Source: Myotis daubentonii (taxonomy: Eukaryota > Chordata > Mammalia > Chiroptera > Vespertilionidae). From it: a stretch of DNA of 64,000 bases. A model generated the notes under the pieces. The model saw only the letters and a list, made by a program, of their open reading frames with translations. It was not told the origin of the DNA and ran no database searches. The translations under genes and the position numbers were made by a program. Positions 44,831-56,607 of the stretch are shown here, piece after piece; position 1 is the stretch's first letter; each line of letters opens with the position of its first letter. Location of the stretch: positions 61,228,093-61,292,092 of the forward strand of contig NC_081849.1 in NCBI RefSeq assembly GCF_963259705.1. The letters run 5' to 3'.

Positions 44831-45388
44831 AGCATGAAATAAAGCTTGACTGTCTGCAGTCGGATTACAATGTGGGGACAGATCAGACCTCCAGTTGGCT
44901 ACCCCACTTAGATGTCACACTCTGCGGTGGAGAGAGCTGACTGGGGGCGATCTCATTGGCCAATTGCTGCGAAGTCCTCAGTGGCTCTGGGAGGGGGACT
45001 GTGAGGTCTTCCATCTCAAACCCCTTTTGGTTTCTCTCCTCTCTGCCTGCCTACCTTGGGGTGCTGTGACATTGGGCTGACAGTTAGGGACTGGGACGCC
45101 CCCTTCTCGGGGTCCCAAAAGCCATTAGACATTATCTTAATGGGGAGTCATCCTACCCATCTCAGAGCCCACATCACTTCTCACCACACTGACACTCTCT
45201 TAGAGACCCTTCTGTGTCTGCCCTTCTGTGATGCTCCAGGCTTCCCTGGCTCATGGGCTTTGAGTGTATCTCCAATAGATTCCCAATTCCTTGCTTAGGG
45301 TTTGTTTCCAGGAGCTTTCACCCCAAAACTCAGGCCCTAATCCACAAAGCACTATGGCTTGCTTCACTATCACATATACCTTGATATA
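44831..45388. other. Unassigned sequence between mariner remnant and helitron
   Basis: No gene or repeat is recognised. Confidence 0.5.
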
Positions 45389-45654
45389 TCTCTCTACATA
45401 AAAGCCCAGTGACCGAATGGCAGAACGACCAGTTGACCAGTCACTATGATGTGTACTGACCACCAGGGGGCAGACACTCAATGCAGGAGCTGCCCCCTGG
45501 TGGTCAGTGCACTCCCACAGTGTGAGTGCCACTCGGCTGACTGGGAGCAGCAGCTCAGAGGGCGGGTCCACAACCGCTTGGCTGACCGGGATGAGCGGCG
45601 CTCCCCAAGCGGGTCAATCCCTGCAGTGTACGAATCCGTGCACTGGGCACCTAG
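45389..45654 (+). mobile_element. HeliBat-type non-autonomous helitron (266 bp)
   Basis: It starts TCTCTCTACATAAAAGCC and ends with a hairpin-like ACGAATCCGTGCAC followed by TGGGCACCTAG. It lies between A (45388) and T (45655). The interior carries an exact 18-bp inverted pair (45456-45473 and 45490-45507) with CTCF-like cores. It encodes no protein, so it depended on an autonomous helitron. Confidence 0.93.
45456..45507. promoter_or_regulatory. Convergent pair of CTCF-like motifs inside the helitron
   Basis: CTGACCACCAGGGGGCAG (45456-45473, plus) and its exact reverse complement (45490-45507) are separated by 16 bases. The core CCACCAGGGGGC is close to the best CTCF consensus. The arms can also form a cruciform or RNA hairpin. 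Confidence 0.6.
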
Positions 45655-45849
45655 TTATAGTATAACAGGCTTGCTTCTTCCTTTGACAAAGCCCAGAGTC
45701 ACTCGCAACAAGCCTATGCGAGGCTTGCTGCATGGTGCACAGAACCTGGAACTTCCCACTGAAGCTATTAGTACTTGATACATTTAATTGCCAAAGGAGA
45801 GAATCCAGCATAAAGAAACCACACGAACCAGTTAGGAAAAGACAGACAA

Positions 45850-46440
45850 TCCAAAGGGAAAAGGGGCAAGAGGAGATGAAAACATCCATAAAGCACCTAT
45901 AAACATGTTAGAGGAAACTGAACCCCAGCAGGAATTAGAGAAACGCAAATCCAAACCCACCATTAGATTGGCAACATTTAAAAAGGTTGATCATACACGA
46001 TATTGACAAGGATGGGCAGGGAAAACGAGCCGTCTCAGGCCCTGCGTGCGAGCATGTGAATTGCTCCGCACCCCGGAGAGGCCGGTGTACTTGACACATA
46101 GCCCAGCATCCCCCCTCACCTCCCAGGGTATATGTCCTAGAGAAACTCTCACAGAGGTCTACAAGGCGTTGTTTGTAAGAAGGCTCATCACAGCCTTGTT
46201 CGCAATGGTAAAAGGAGAGACATATAAATATTTATCCATGGGAAATAGAGAAATGAACCGTGGTCTACACTCACATAGTGGGCTTGTACACAGCATTTAA
46301 AACCAATGATTTGGAGGTACATTATCAATAGGGGTAACTCTTGAAAACACAATAGAGTATGACGCAATTTGCCTAGAGTTTAAAAGCACACAAAATGCTA
46401 CTACTATGTATGTTCTTTCTAAATACACACCTGTGTAGGG
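45850..46440 (+). repeat. Old L1-derived sequence
   Basis: 'gaattagagaaacgcaaatc', 'ttagattggcaacatttaaa', 'tcatcacagccttgttcgca' and 'agagaaatgaaccgtggtct' follow L1 3' sequence, heavily diverged. Confidence 0.6.
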
Positions 46441-46483
46441 AAAGCATTAAAACATAGAAAAGGTAAACCAACATCAGAACTCC

Positions 46484-46691
46484 TGCCCTAGCTTGTTTGG
46501 CTCAGTGGATAGAGCATCAGCCTGTGGACTGAAGGGTCCTGGGTTCGATTTCTGGTCAAGGGCACATGCCGGGGTTGCAGGCTCCATCCCCAGTAGGGAG
46601 TGTGCAGGAGGCAGCCAATCAATGATTCTCTCTCATCATTGATGTTTCTATCTCTCCCTCTCCCTTCCTCTCTGAAATCAATGAAAAAAAA
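46484..46691 (+). mobile_element. Ves SINE with 8-bp TSD
   Basis: Forward Ves from TGCCCTAGCTTGTTTGGCTC to 'gaaatcaatgaaaaaaaa'. Duplication AGAACTCC at 46476-46483 and 46692-46699. Confidence 0.95.
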
Positions 46692-46699
46692 AGAACTCC

Positions 46700-48539
46700 A
46701 GAGAGAGTGAGAAGGATGGCAAGTGAGGACTGCACCAGAAGCACCAACGATACCCAAAACACTTTATTACTCTAAAAGGGAAAAACTATATTAAATATGG
46801 GTGGGCACCGGCGTGCGTGCTTTTCTGAATCTGAACTACCTCTCCTTTTTTCATCTTATCATAACTTCCATTTGTCACAGGTGAATCCTTAACCCCTTGA
46901 TAGGATGGATAAACCCAGCAACTGAACTCCCAGTTCCTTCGTTCTGGTTCTTCTTCTCCAGGGCTTTTACCTGCAGCTCAGGGACGGAACCACAAGTCAT
47001 GAAGCGGACGTGCCGGACACGGAGAACACGTCAGACCAGGCTGCGGGGACAAGTCGCTGCTCAGGTGCTTCCAGAAAGCTCTTTCCGTCCCCTCCTCCTT
47101 TAAATGCTACGTACGAAGAAACAGAAGGAGATGCCCCCCATGGCGTTAAGTCAAACCCTTCATTTTATTTGAATCGTTTTGTGTGTTTTTTTGTTTAATT
47201 ACTGCCAGTTTCTCTTTTCTTTAAAGCTTCCAGCTTGCTGTGTAATTTCCGTATCTACGCAGATTAGCCCGAGAGGCCAGGAAGGCTCAGCCACGTAATT
47301 AAGGAGAGAACGGAACCTTCCACTTTACATCCATCGTCCCCAACGCAAAGAAAGGACGTTTTCTGTTTTCAAATCACACGTTGTCACTTCCAGGTTTTCA
47401 CTGTCGACCAATATTTTCTGCTCAGACCTGCTGCAGGGAGTTCGCAGCCTCGAGAACTTGGACTTGAGTTGGCAGGGCATGTCCAGAACTCCCGGGCGTG
47501 TCGCTTTGCATCTAATTCTCGGTGTACAGTGGGGACTGTGTAAAAAATCCCCCCTCGTGCAGGGCCTTCCCTCAGGAGCTTTCCTAGGACCTCAAATTAG
47601 AGCTTTTCATAGATTTGGAAGGAATTCCTTGCTGTGCCCGGGCGTCTTTTTGTTGCCTACCGGGCTGTCGAGTCTAAATTGCTTCACCAGAGGTCTGTGC
47701 AGCGGCAGTGGGCTGTCAGTCCATGTCTAGAGAAACAGGTGGCAGGCCTAAACTCCGGAGTCTGAAGAAGGAACTGTTTTCAAAGACGTCGTCAGGGTAA
47801 AGGAGAGGACGGGACTGGTTACCACCTCTGGGCTCCCACAGGCAGGAGGGAGGAGCAGTTACGGTTACAGACAGCCAGAGAGAGGTATGCGGAAAAGGGG
47901 GTGTGGGTGTCAATGTATAACAGAGGGCACGAAAGCCCTGGGAACCCCATCATGGCATTGACTCAGAAAGAAAACAAGAATTGCGGAATGTGCTCTTTTG
48001 AGAAGGAATTTGCATTTGGAAAAGGTGAGGCAAATTACTCAGGATAAAATATTTTGGTTTAAAGAAACCCCAGTTGTGCCTATAAAAGAGAGAAAACAAT
48101 GTTTTTAATTACAGCTTAGTGTTGGCTCGGAAGGCAATTTAAAAAGATGTCCCTTGTTTCCGTTCGTATAATATTTGCTAAACGGGATTGCCAAATGTGG
48201 GAGAGGATAGGTGGGCTTAGCCGGAGGTGAGGGAGATAAGCAAATGGTTTCATTTCAAGGGCAACGAAGCACAAGCTTCCGTGAAGGTCAACAGATTTGC
48301 AGGCCCAGGAGGAGAGTGAGGCAGGAAATGTCTTAGGGGCCCTGAGTGTCTCCTTACCTTTTGTGCTCTGCTCACACCTCCCTAGTGCTGGCCCTGGAGG
48401 TCTAGTTACGAATCATAAGGAGGCTGATTAAGCAGCATGTAGCACTGTCCCAGGAAGAAGAGAGTGGGGTGTTCCTGAAATCCAGGTGTCACGTGAGGAG
48501 GACATAGCCAATGGTTCTCAATCTGCCACAATATTGAAA
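46700..48539. other. Repeat-poor unassigned sequence
   Basis: No gene or repeat is recognised in about 1.8 kb. Frames of 60-90 codons lack motifs. It may include conserved non-coding DNA. Confidence 0.4.
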
Positions 48540-48738
48540 AAGTTTAAAAAATTTATTTTATTTTATTTTGTTTTTGGAGAGAGGGGGAGAGGAAGGGAGA
48601 GAGAAACATTGATTTTGTTGTTCCACTTATGTATGTATTCATTGGTTGATTCTTGTATGTGCCCTGACTGGGGACTGAACCCAAAACCTTGGTGTAGGGG
48701 AACGATGCTCTAACCAACCAAGTCACCCGGCCAGGGCC
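48540..48738 (-). mobile_element. Ves SINE (diverged)
   Basis: Reverse Ves: AT-rich tail, 'gaaacattgattttgttgtt', 'gactggggactgaacccaaa', 'ccaagtcacccggccagggc'. The flanks TTGAAAAAGTTTA and TTGAAAACTTTTAAA may be an eroded duplication. Confidence 0.85.
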
Positions 48739-50574
48739 TCGTCTTGAAAACTTTTAAAGAAACCTGACGTGCCCTTCATAGGCTCTGATGTCACTGGGCT
48801 AGGGTGAGACTCAAACACCACCAGGTATTTTTCAGCTTTCCCAGATGATTGTAATATCCAGAGAGAATTGTGAAAGGCGCACCTCAAAGAGATGACAGGG
48901 TAGGCAGGGAAGCAGAGGTCAACATCAGGTCCAGAAAAATGGCAGGCGTATGGCGGGACCCATCCGATCCTTAGTTCCTGGAAGTTAATTTATAAGTAAC
49001 TTTACAACAGTAACCGTATAAGGCAACACCTGCTCTGTCTACCAACATAACTACCCAGGGTGAGGGGGCTCAGCCACTTCACTAAAAAGTTTTGACCATG
49101 AAATCCAGGCCCCTCGGGCTATATAAGCTCAATTTCACAAAACTGGGGAACAAGACTCCAAATGAGAACTCCATCAGCAATGGCTCCTGCAGGACAGAGG
49201 GGCCATTATGATGTATGAATAACAAACAGGAGATTGAAAAGTGTTTATTATACGCATGGTGACAGCATCCAAAAGATAATCCAGCTGTTTCCGTGAAGCC
49301 AGCACTCATTTGAACGAAGGACAGTCCCAAAGCAGAGAATTCCCACCAAAAATAAAAGGAGAAACCCACCCACTCTCTTTTACTTTCCATCTTCATGGAA
49401 AGTTTCAAGCTTTTCTTTTTTTCTTTTTTTTTTTGGCCCCCTTCCTTCTCTCCTTGCCTCCTGACACCCTGTAATTAGCGCTCCGGGCTCTGCCTCTGGC
49501 TCCGGGGCTGTAGGTGGCTGGCGTGACATCCCTGCCTGCCCCTGCAGTGCTCTAAGGCACCCCGTGGTGCACAAACAAAAAGCCCAGAAGGCCTGGCCCC
49601 ACTATTTTCCTATGAATAGACCGAGCTTTCTTTATGGAGATGAAAGGTGCTGGTGTGTGTGTGTTCGCATAGGGATGAGCTATACATGTAGGCATAAACA
49701 TAGGGACTTAATGCATGTGTTTTGCGTGTGAGTTTCTTAGTCTATTTAAAGAGGCTCAGGCTCAGACATAGTTTTGCCGTGTCCTCAGATAGGACTGGAA
49801 ACGCCCGAAGGACCAAACTTTTGTCCTCCACGCTGGAAAGGCTGGGAGGAGAGAGTGGACCTTTCTAATTCCCCGGTTTTCCCAGCTGAAAGCTTCCAGG
49901 TCTGTTCTCCTATTGCTGGCAATTACTTTCACATTTTACCCCATGAGGGACTATTTCCAATATTGAAGCATCGATATTTCCAATGCATATTGAATCGTAA
50001 GGGAAAAAAGATGCCCCTTTACTTGGAAAAGCTTAACAGGAAACTACAACGGAGCCTGATAACAACCTAATAGGAGTGAACCAGGAATGTCTGTCCAGAG
50101 GGTAGAAAATGACAGTCCTTCATTAGCTTTGCGAAGCTCCCTGCCATTCACTTCGTGATCCAAGCCGGGAGGGCTGGTGAGAGCTCGGGGGCTGGCCGAG
50201 GTTTTCCGTGCAGGAATCTGTGTTCATTCATTCCATCACTCATGCACTGCCAACCACGTGCCATCAATCATGGGGCTTTGGAATGAGGCTGGTGGAGGTT
50301 CCGGTCAAACTTGTGGCCAGTAAAAGACTCCGGGAAGTTCTTCCAGCCTTAAAAAAGCCTTTGCATATAGGGCTGACTTTTACTTTCAAGGAAGGAATCT
50401 CATCACTCACAGAGTCTCCCGTGCTCACCTGCGGAGGCCTCGTCAGCTGCCATGCCCTTGGGGAGGGCGAACGTGGCCGCTTCAGCAGGGCTGGAGGTCA
50501 AGACCATAGCAGAGGCGCTAGGGGCAGAGAGCCTCCCATTTGGATAACATGCGCTGTTTCCATCGCGTAGAATT
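48739..50574. other. Unassigned sequence
   Basis: No gene. A T-rich run lies at 49415-49435. A 108-codon minus frame (49082-49408) and a 120-codon plus frame (50208-50570) are open without a recognised domain. 50220-50290 may be an L2 scrap. Confidence 0.4.
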
Positions 50575-50750
50575 TTTCAAAATCCTTTCACAGCACCAAT
50601 CACTTGCTCTCTGCAACTACCCTGTAGGTACGGCAGTGTCCCAATCCCCTTTTACGAATGGGCAGTGACGATCCCAGAGATGGAGCGACTGACCTACCTT
50701 TGCACTGTTTGCTGCGCGGCAGGCCTGGAGTTGGGTGCAACTTCCTTTCC
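50575..50750 (-). repeat. MIR SINE (diverged)
   Basis: 'aatcctttcacagcaccaat', 'ccctgtaggtacggcagtgt', 'ccccttttacgaatgggcag' and 'agatggagcgactgacctac' are in reverse MIR order. Confidence 0.55.
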
Positions 50751-51632
50751 ACCTGCCACGTGGCCTATGTGTGCCCTGCGGGCGTGTGAAGAGCCGAGTT
50801 CTCACCCCCTGGCACGGCGATACCCTGAAAGCCATTGGCCTCAGGCGGACAGTCCCAGGAACGGATCCAACCCGGTGTGTGCACGGGCAGGTCATTTCTG
50901 TTGGACATCATCATCATTAGCTCTCAGCAATTAGATGCTTCGTCCCCTTCGCCCAGAAGAGCCGGTAGAGAAGCTGTTCAGGCAGTTCTGATCCAAATTT
51001 CCCAGACCCAGGCGGCCCGGTTTCCCCAGCTACGGTAGGAACCGTGGGCTGTGGAGGCCGAGAGTGGCTGACTGACCCTCCCTCTGAGGTCGTCCACCAC
51101 CATGGCTGGTCCTGCTCAGGCTGTCGGCCTGTGGCCGTAGCTTTCACACAATTCCTGTGGCCGCGCAGTGAAGGCGTCAGGGAAGTTAAGCTGGGACTAT
51201 TCCCAGCTCCTAGTTGACCTCTCACTAAAGATGGAGAGTTCAAAAGAAAGCTGGCTTGGCTGCAGCCTCTGAGTGTTTTTGAAAGACCGGCTGGGGCAGG
51301 CGGGGCGAAGGAAGCCCTCTGACCGAGAATGTGATTAGCTGGAGAGGCGGGGGGAGCCATTTTTAGGGGGCAGAGATTTTAAGGGGGGAGCGGGCAATTT
51401 GTCCTGATCCAGAGGGTGCGCCTCGCTCACGGATGTCCAGGCAGACCCTGTGACCTCGGCCCTTTTCAAGCATGTTTCTCTACGCTCCTTTGATCGTATG
51501 TCTCACACCCGGTGCCATCAATGTAGAAATTTAGGATTCGATTTTCTAATGTCAGGAAATTCTTACTGCTCCATGTGACTGTTTGGGACACTTTAAAGTA
51601 GGTCAGCTTTGTTAATTTTGTTGTTGTTGTTG
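50751..51632. other. Unassigned GC-moderate sequence
   Basis: No gene is recognised. A 147-codon minus frame (50917-51360) shows no domain. Confidence 0.4.
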
Positions 51633-51717
51633 TTAATCCTCACCAGAAGATATTTTTTTTCATTGCTTTTTCAGAGAGACTGGAAGGGAGAGAGTGGAAG
51701 GGGAGAGGAGGGAGGGA

Positions 51718-51777
<60 letters not shown>

Positions 51778-51911
51778 TTGATGGGAGAGACACATCAATT
51801 GATTGCCTCCCACATGCTGGGGGTGGGTAGGTACCTCTGGCTGGGAATCCAACTGTCACTCTTTCTGTGTGCAGGTTGATGCTCCAACCACTGAGCAACA
51901 CTGGCGAGGGC
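51633..51911 (-). mobile_element. Ves SINE with expanded (AG)n tract
   Basis: Reverse Ves with tail variant 'ttaatcctcaccagaagata', a 51-base (AG)n at 51721-51771, 'tcaattgattgcctcccaca' and 'ccactgagcaacactggcga'. Confidence 0.9.
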
Positions 51912-52006
51912 TAATTTTTAATTCTGTAGGTTGTTTATTTATTTTAAAAATTATTTCTGATTCAAAGAATTTTACAAGAACCATAACCAAGAGAGAGAGA
52001 GAGAAG

Positions 52007-52185
52007 CTCTGGCCTGTGTGGCTCAGTTAGCTGAGTGTTGTTCCGTGCACAGAGGGGTTGCCAGTTGGATTCCCAGTCAGGTCCCCAGTTGGGAGAGGCA
52101 GCCAATCAATGTTTCTCTCTCATATCCTCTCACATCAATGTTTCGCTCTCTCTCAAATCAATAAAACATATTTTTTAAAAAAAGA
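52007..52185 (+). mobile_element. Ves SINE (diverged, shortened)
   Basis: Forward copy: 'ctggcctgtgtggctcagtt', 'ttggattcccagtcaggtcc', 'gcagccaatcaatgtttctc' and 'aaatcaataaaacatatttt'. Confidence 0.85.
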
Positions 52186-52909
52186 AAGTGGGGAGAGAAT
52201 CTCACTCACTACGCTGCCACCCTAGCTTTCACTTTTCCTCCATTATAGTCTAATTCCAGGGAATTATTTTTAAAAAGTTTCCCATTAAAGATGCTGAATA
52301 TTTCATGGGTCCAGGCCGCGGCACTACAATCGTGATGAAGTGGCTGCCTTTTGGAGGGTCACTACTGCTTTAACCACGAACGAATACCAGAGGGGCCCCG
52401 GGAATCCTCAGCTGACAGACGTTTAGCCCCTTCTCCACCCCACAGCACTGCGAGGTCTCCCACCTCCCATGGCTCTGACCCACATTGGAAATTCCTGACA
52501 TTGGAAGTTAGCTCAGCGCCTTATAATTTAAGCGAGACTTAAAGGAATGGTTCCGTCACCATCTGGAAAAGGCCTGGCGGAGGGCTGGAAAAACCCTCCA
52601 CAGTGTTTAGTCTGTTTTACTCCACATTTTCCTAATATTTTGCTTTATGTATCTCTTTCTGGTTAGCAGTTATCATTGGGTCTTCATCTTTCTCTTTGCC
52701 CACTTTCACCTGCTCAGCTTGCATTTCTATACCTCTTCCCTCTCTCTCGTTTCTCCCTGTTGCTCTTGGTCTATTTCTCCCTTCCCCTTTGGATGAAATA
52801 GTGGTGTGGTGTGCAGGGCAGCGCCATGGCTCATTAGGGAAGGTCCCTGTGGAGGTGTGGCTTACCTGTCTTGTCCATCTATTAATAGGCAGATAGGGGA
52901 GGTACGACA
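52186..52909. other. Unassigned sequence
   Basis: No gene. A 124-codon minus frame (52632-53006) partly overlaps L1 and is not credible. Confidence 0.45.
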
Positions 52910-53395
52910 GTGATGACTTAAAATTAGAAACAAAATCACAATCAACTACAAATTTTAAAAAGCCAACAGGCATCAAAGGCAAAGGCGATGAAAGCAAAAT
53001 AAACAAGTGGGACTAGATCCAAGCAAAAAGCTTCTGCACAGCAAGTAAAACCATTCATCAAATGAAAGGCCACCTACCGAGTGGGAGAAAACATTTGCAA
53101 GTCACATATCTGTTAAGGGGTGAATATCCCAAATAAAGTAAGAACTCATGCAGCTCAACAGCAGCAACAACAAAACAACAACAACAAAAATAACCACCAC
53201 ACAAGAGAGTGAAATCACGGACAGAGGACCCGAACAAGTATTTTTCCAAAGAAGACGAACAGGGGCCAACAGGTACGTGAAAGTTGCTCAACATCACTCA
53301 TCATCAGGGACATGAAAATCAGAATCACAATGAGATATCACCTCACACCTGTCCGAATGCCCATCATTAAAAAGGCAAGAACCAACAGGGAGAAG
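52910..53395 (+). repeat. L1 ORF2 C-terminal relic
   Basis: 'aagcttctgcacagcaagta', 'agtgggagaaaacatttgca', 'tttccaaagaagacgaacag' and 'atgagatatcacctcacacc' are standard L1 ORF2 3' sequence. Frame broken. Confidence 0.85.
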
Positions 53396-53413
53396 GTAGG
53401 GAGAGGGGGCCCG

Positions 53414-53768
53414 GTGTTCAAGTCCTCATTCCCAGGACCCCCAAATGCGACGTATTTGGAAACAGGGCCACTGCAACTAAGATGAGGCCATACTGGAGCA
53501 GGCGGGGTTCCTAATCCAAGGTGACTGGGGGGTTGGAGACGGGCGAGCACAGGGGTTGTGGGGTGAGCACAGAGGGAATGTCGTTTGAGGGTTGGAGTGA
53601 GGCTGCCACAAACGAGGAACGTCCAGAAACACAGAGAGACCTGAACTCATTGCCCTCAGAGGGAGCGTGGCCCTGCCCACACCTTGCTTTTGGAGTTTCG
53701 GGCCCCAGATTTGTAAGATAGTAGGTGTCTGCTGAAGCCACGCGGTCTGTGGTTCTGTTACAGCAGCC
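53414..53768 (+). repeat. MaLR-type LTR
   Basis: 'gtatttggaaacagggccac', 'cagagggagcgtggccctgc', 'ttttggagtttcgggcccca' and 'gttacagcagccctaggaaa' are in MaLR LTR order. No internal retroviral genes are present. Confidence 0.7.
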
Positions 53769-54206
53769 CTAGGAAATGGACAGGGATGTGCAGTACAGTG
53801 TCGGCTACCAGTGATTTCTCAGTAAGTGTCAGGGTCATCATTATTTAAAACAGAGAAAAAGTGGGCCTGTGCACGCCTCCCTAAGCAGGGGTTAAACCCC
53901 AGACAGAGGTAGGACAAGGCAGGACATTCGCCCAGCGGACCGAGGCTGGGGTGTGTGTGCCAGGCCTCTGGCTGGAGGCTGAGGAACAGTGGACAGATGG
54001 TCACCACTGCTGCTCACTCCTGATCTGGACGAGGACCAAATGCGAGACCCAGAGGCAATGGCGTGCTCAGTGCTGAGGTGGCTCGCCTCCTCTCTGAAGC
54101 TCCCAGCGAGGCCTGCATGCCCCCCCTCTCCCAGCCACCAGCATCCCTGCCTCAGGGACCAGCATCCATGACCAATTCCCTGATCTGCTCGGATCCTCCA
54201 AATCCG
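53769..54206. other. Unassigned sequence
   Basis: No gene is recognised. The 249-codon minus frame that runs from here into the GT array is a repeat artefact. Confidence 0.5.
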
Positions 54207-54609
54207 TGTGTTGAGTGTGTGTGTGTGTCTGTGGGTGTGTGTATGCTGTGTGTGTGCTGTGTGTGTGTGTGCGCGCTGCGTGTGTGTGTCTGTGTGTGTG
54301 CTGTGTGTGTGCTGTGTGCGTGAGCTGTGTATGAGTGTGTGTGCTGTGTGTGTGTGCTGTGTGTGTGTGCTGTGTGTGTGCTGTGTATGTGTGTGTGTGT
54401 GTATGTGTGCTGTGTGTGTGCTGTGTGTGTGCTGTGTGCGTGAGCTGTGTATGAGTGTGTGTGCTGTGTGTGCTGTGTATGAGTGTGTGCTGTGTGTGTG
54501 TGCTGTGTATGTGTGTGTGTGCTGTGTATGTGTGTGTGTATGTGTGCTGTGTGTGTGCTGTGTGCGAGTGTGTGCTGTGTGTGTGTGTGTGCTGTGTGTG
54601 TGTGTGCGT
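54207..54609 (+). repeat. GT-rich satellite-like array (CTGTGTGTGTG units)
   Basis: About 400 bases of GT runs regularly punctuated by CTGTG, ATGAG and GCGTGAG. Longer blocks recur: the 'gtgcgtgagctgtgtatgag' type unit occurs at about 54316 and 54436. It gives spurious TH-rich and CV-rich frames on the two strands. Confidence 0.95.
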
Positions 54610-55719
54610 AAGGTCAGTAAATCACCTGAAATGAAACACATGAGGCAGAAGACAGTTCCCTTTCCTCAGCCCTCACAGCCCCATCCTCTGGCTGCTGGTT
54701 AGACGTGCCACCTCTGTAAGCAAGTGACTTCTTTGACTTCTGCGCATCTGCAGGGAGAGGAAAGGAGCCAAGCTGCTTGTCGTTTCCTTCTGTGCATGTT
54801 GCTGAGCAACCACGGACCCACTTCTTCCTCACCAGCCCCCCCTCCCCGCCCCCGCTCCCCTGGCACCCTGCCTGGCATGGGGGGGGTGGCGGGGGTTGGA
54901 GCCTGTTTTGTAAACATCTCTCAAAGGGGCTGGCAAGCCAGGCTCACCAGGGAATGGGGTGTTGCACGACCTCCAAAGCCCTTTCCCATCCCAAAGACCC
55001 CACTTCCTTCAAGTCCCTGAGGACATAAAGGGACAGTTGTATCCCTCATCCCCCCTCCACCCTTAGCAACTGCTCAGTACCAAGTGGAGTGACCGAGCTG
55101 GCTGGGCTGACTTCGCTGCCGCCCTGGGCCTGAGTGGATCCATGACAAGCTGGGGAGTGATCGGGGCTCCAGTCCTACCAATGGCATCACCGTGCCCCTC
55201 AGGCCCGCTGTTTGCTGGCTTCAGCGGCTGCAGGAGGCGCTCTGCCCCAGCAGGAAGCCAGCTCTCCACCAGCTGCAAGTTTACATCCAAGCTCGCTGCC
55301 CCCACCCACGGGTTCTGGAACCCCCTTCTCTCCCAGGCAGTAAGGGTGTAAGGGCGCTGGTTTTGGGGCAGCAAAACCCTCTGTGTGAGCTCGTGCAATG
55401 GTCAGCTTTGCCGCACATGGGCGCTTTGGTGCTTCCTCCTTAAGGAAGATGCGTTAATAATGCCTCTGGGCTTTTCTCAGGAGGCTGTGACGTGCAGGCA
55501 GGTTGTGTGTGACGTGGTCTGTAAACAGCAAGAAGCGCTGCACATAAGCGCTGCACAGAGGGGAACTGACCGTGGCGTGGGGAACATCTGCCTGCAGGTC
55601 AGGGCTCCCCGACCCTGGTCTGACAGCTTCGCACGCGTCTTTCAGCGACGCAGGTGAAGCTCAGCAGGAAAAGTAGCAGGCTGGATGAGGGCAGCGTGAA
55701 GAGAGCTATCATTCAATGC
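54610..55719. other. Unassigned GC-rich sequence
   Basis: No gene is recognised. Overlapping frames to 111 codons have no domain. A C/G-rich patch lies at 54835-54895. Confidence 0.4.
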
Positions 55720-55732
55720 ACAGGGATTTATT

Positions 55733-55959
55733 TTACTTTATGTTTTGAAATATAGATTTTATTGATTTCAGAGAGGGAGGGATAGAGGGGGAGATAGAAG
55801 CATCAATGATGAGAGAGAATCACTGATCAGCTGCCTCCTGCACACCTCCCACTGGAGGTAGAACCCACAACCGGGCGTGTGCCCTGACCGGGAATCCAAC
55901 CCGTGACCTCCTGGTTCCTAGGTTGACACTCAACCACTGAGCCACGCCGGCCGGGCTGG
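55733..55959 (-). mobile_element. Ves SINE with 13-bp TSD
   Basis: Reverse full-length Ves, T-rich tail to 'actgagccacgccggccggg'. Exact duplication ACAGGGATTTATT at 55720-55732 and 55960-55972. Confidence 0.96.
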
Positions 55960-55972
55960 ACAGGGATTTATT

Positions 55973-56491
55973 GCACCTTACTGCCTTTCATCCACTCAGA
56001 AATCAAGGGAGAGAGAGGTAGTCAGCCACAGCTTACGCCAGAGGTTCCCAAACGTTCTCAGTGCACGCTGCTCCTAGCCTGTCAGCGTCCCTGGGAAAAG
56101 AAACACCCACCGGTGCCATCGATTGTGGAGTCAGGTCCAAACGGTGTAGCACACACTGCTCTCCTGACAGCGAGCACCTGCGGGGCCTGCAAGCTTCTCG
56201 GAGTGGGAAATGGGACAGGCCTGCACACTCATTTCTCCGTCCACCCTGCACTAGGGTTTTACGCGGCAGAAAGCCTAGCTGGTCATGGAAAGGATGAAGC
56301 GATGTTCTGCTGACACTGAGCTGTGTCGAGCTGGTGGTTCACGCACAGCGCTGGACAGATGTTACCGCGTTTCCCTTGAAATTTCAAAATTTCCCCGAGA
56401 GCCTGTGATTCATGGGGTGCCCCGGGGTGCCTCCGTATGCAGTTTGGGAACTGAGGTAATAAACTAATGCTCAAAAGGGTGAAGTACCTTC
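55973..56491. other. Unassigned sequence
   Basis: 56040-56470 resembles diverged MER5-like or related hAT sequence in places ('gaggttcccaaacgttctca'), not assigned. No gene. Confidence 0.35.
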
Positions 56492-56600
56492 ACAGCAGAG
56501 CTTTTCAGCTTCTAGCATGCACTGGAATCACCCGGGGATCCTGCTGTGATGTGGCTTCTGGCTCAGTAGGTCTGGGATGGGGTCCGAGACACTGCTTTGC
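56492..56600 (+). repeat. MER5A-like hAT relic
   Basis: 'tagcatgcactggaatcacc', 'cggggatcctgctgtgatgt' and 'ggctcagtaggtctgggatg' match MER5A. It runs directly into a minisatellite. Confidence 0.65.
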
Positions 56601-56607
56601 TGGCGAT

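Noticed and set aside
53892..54641. 249-codon minus-strand frame, very rich in T and H
   Set aside because: It is a translation of the GT array; repeat-driven, with no domain.
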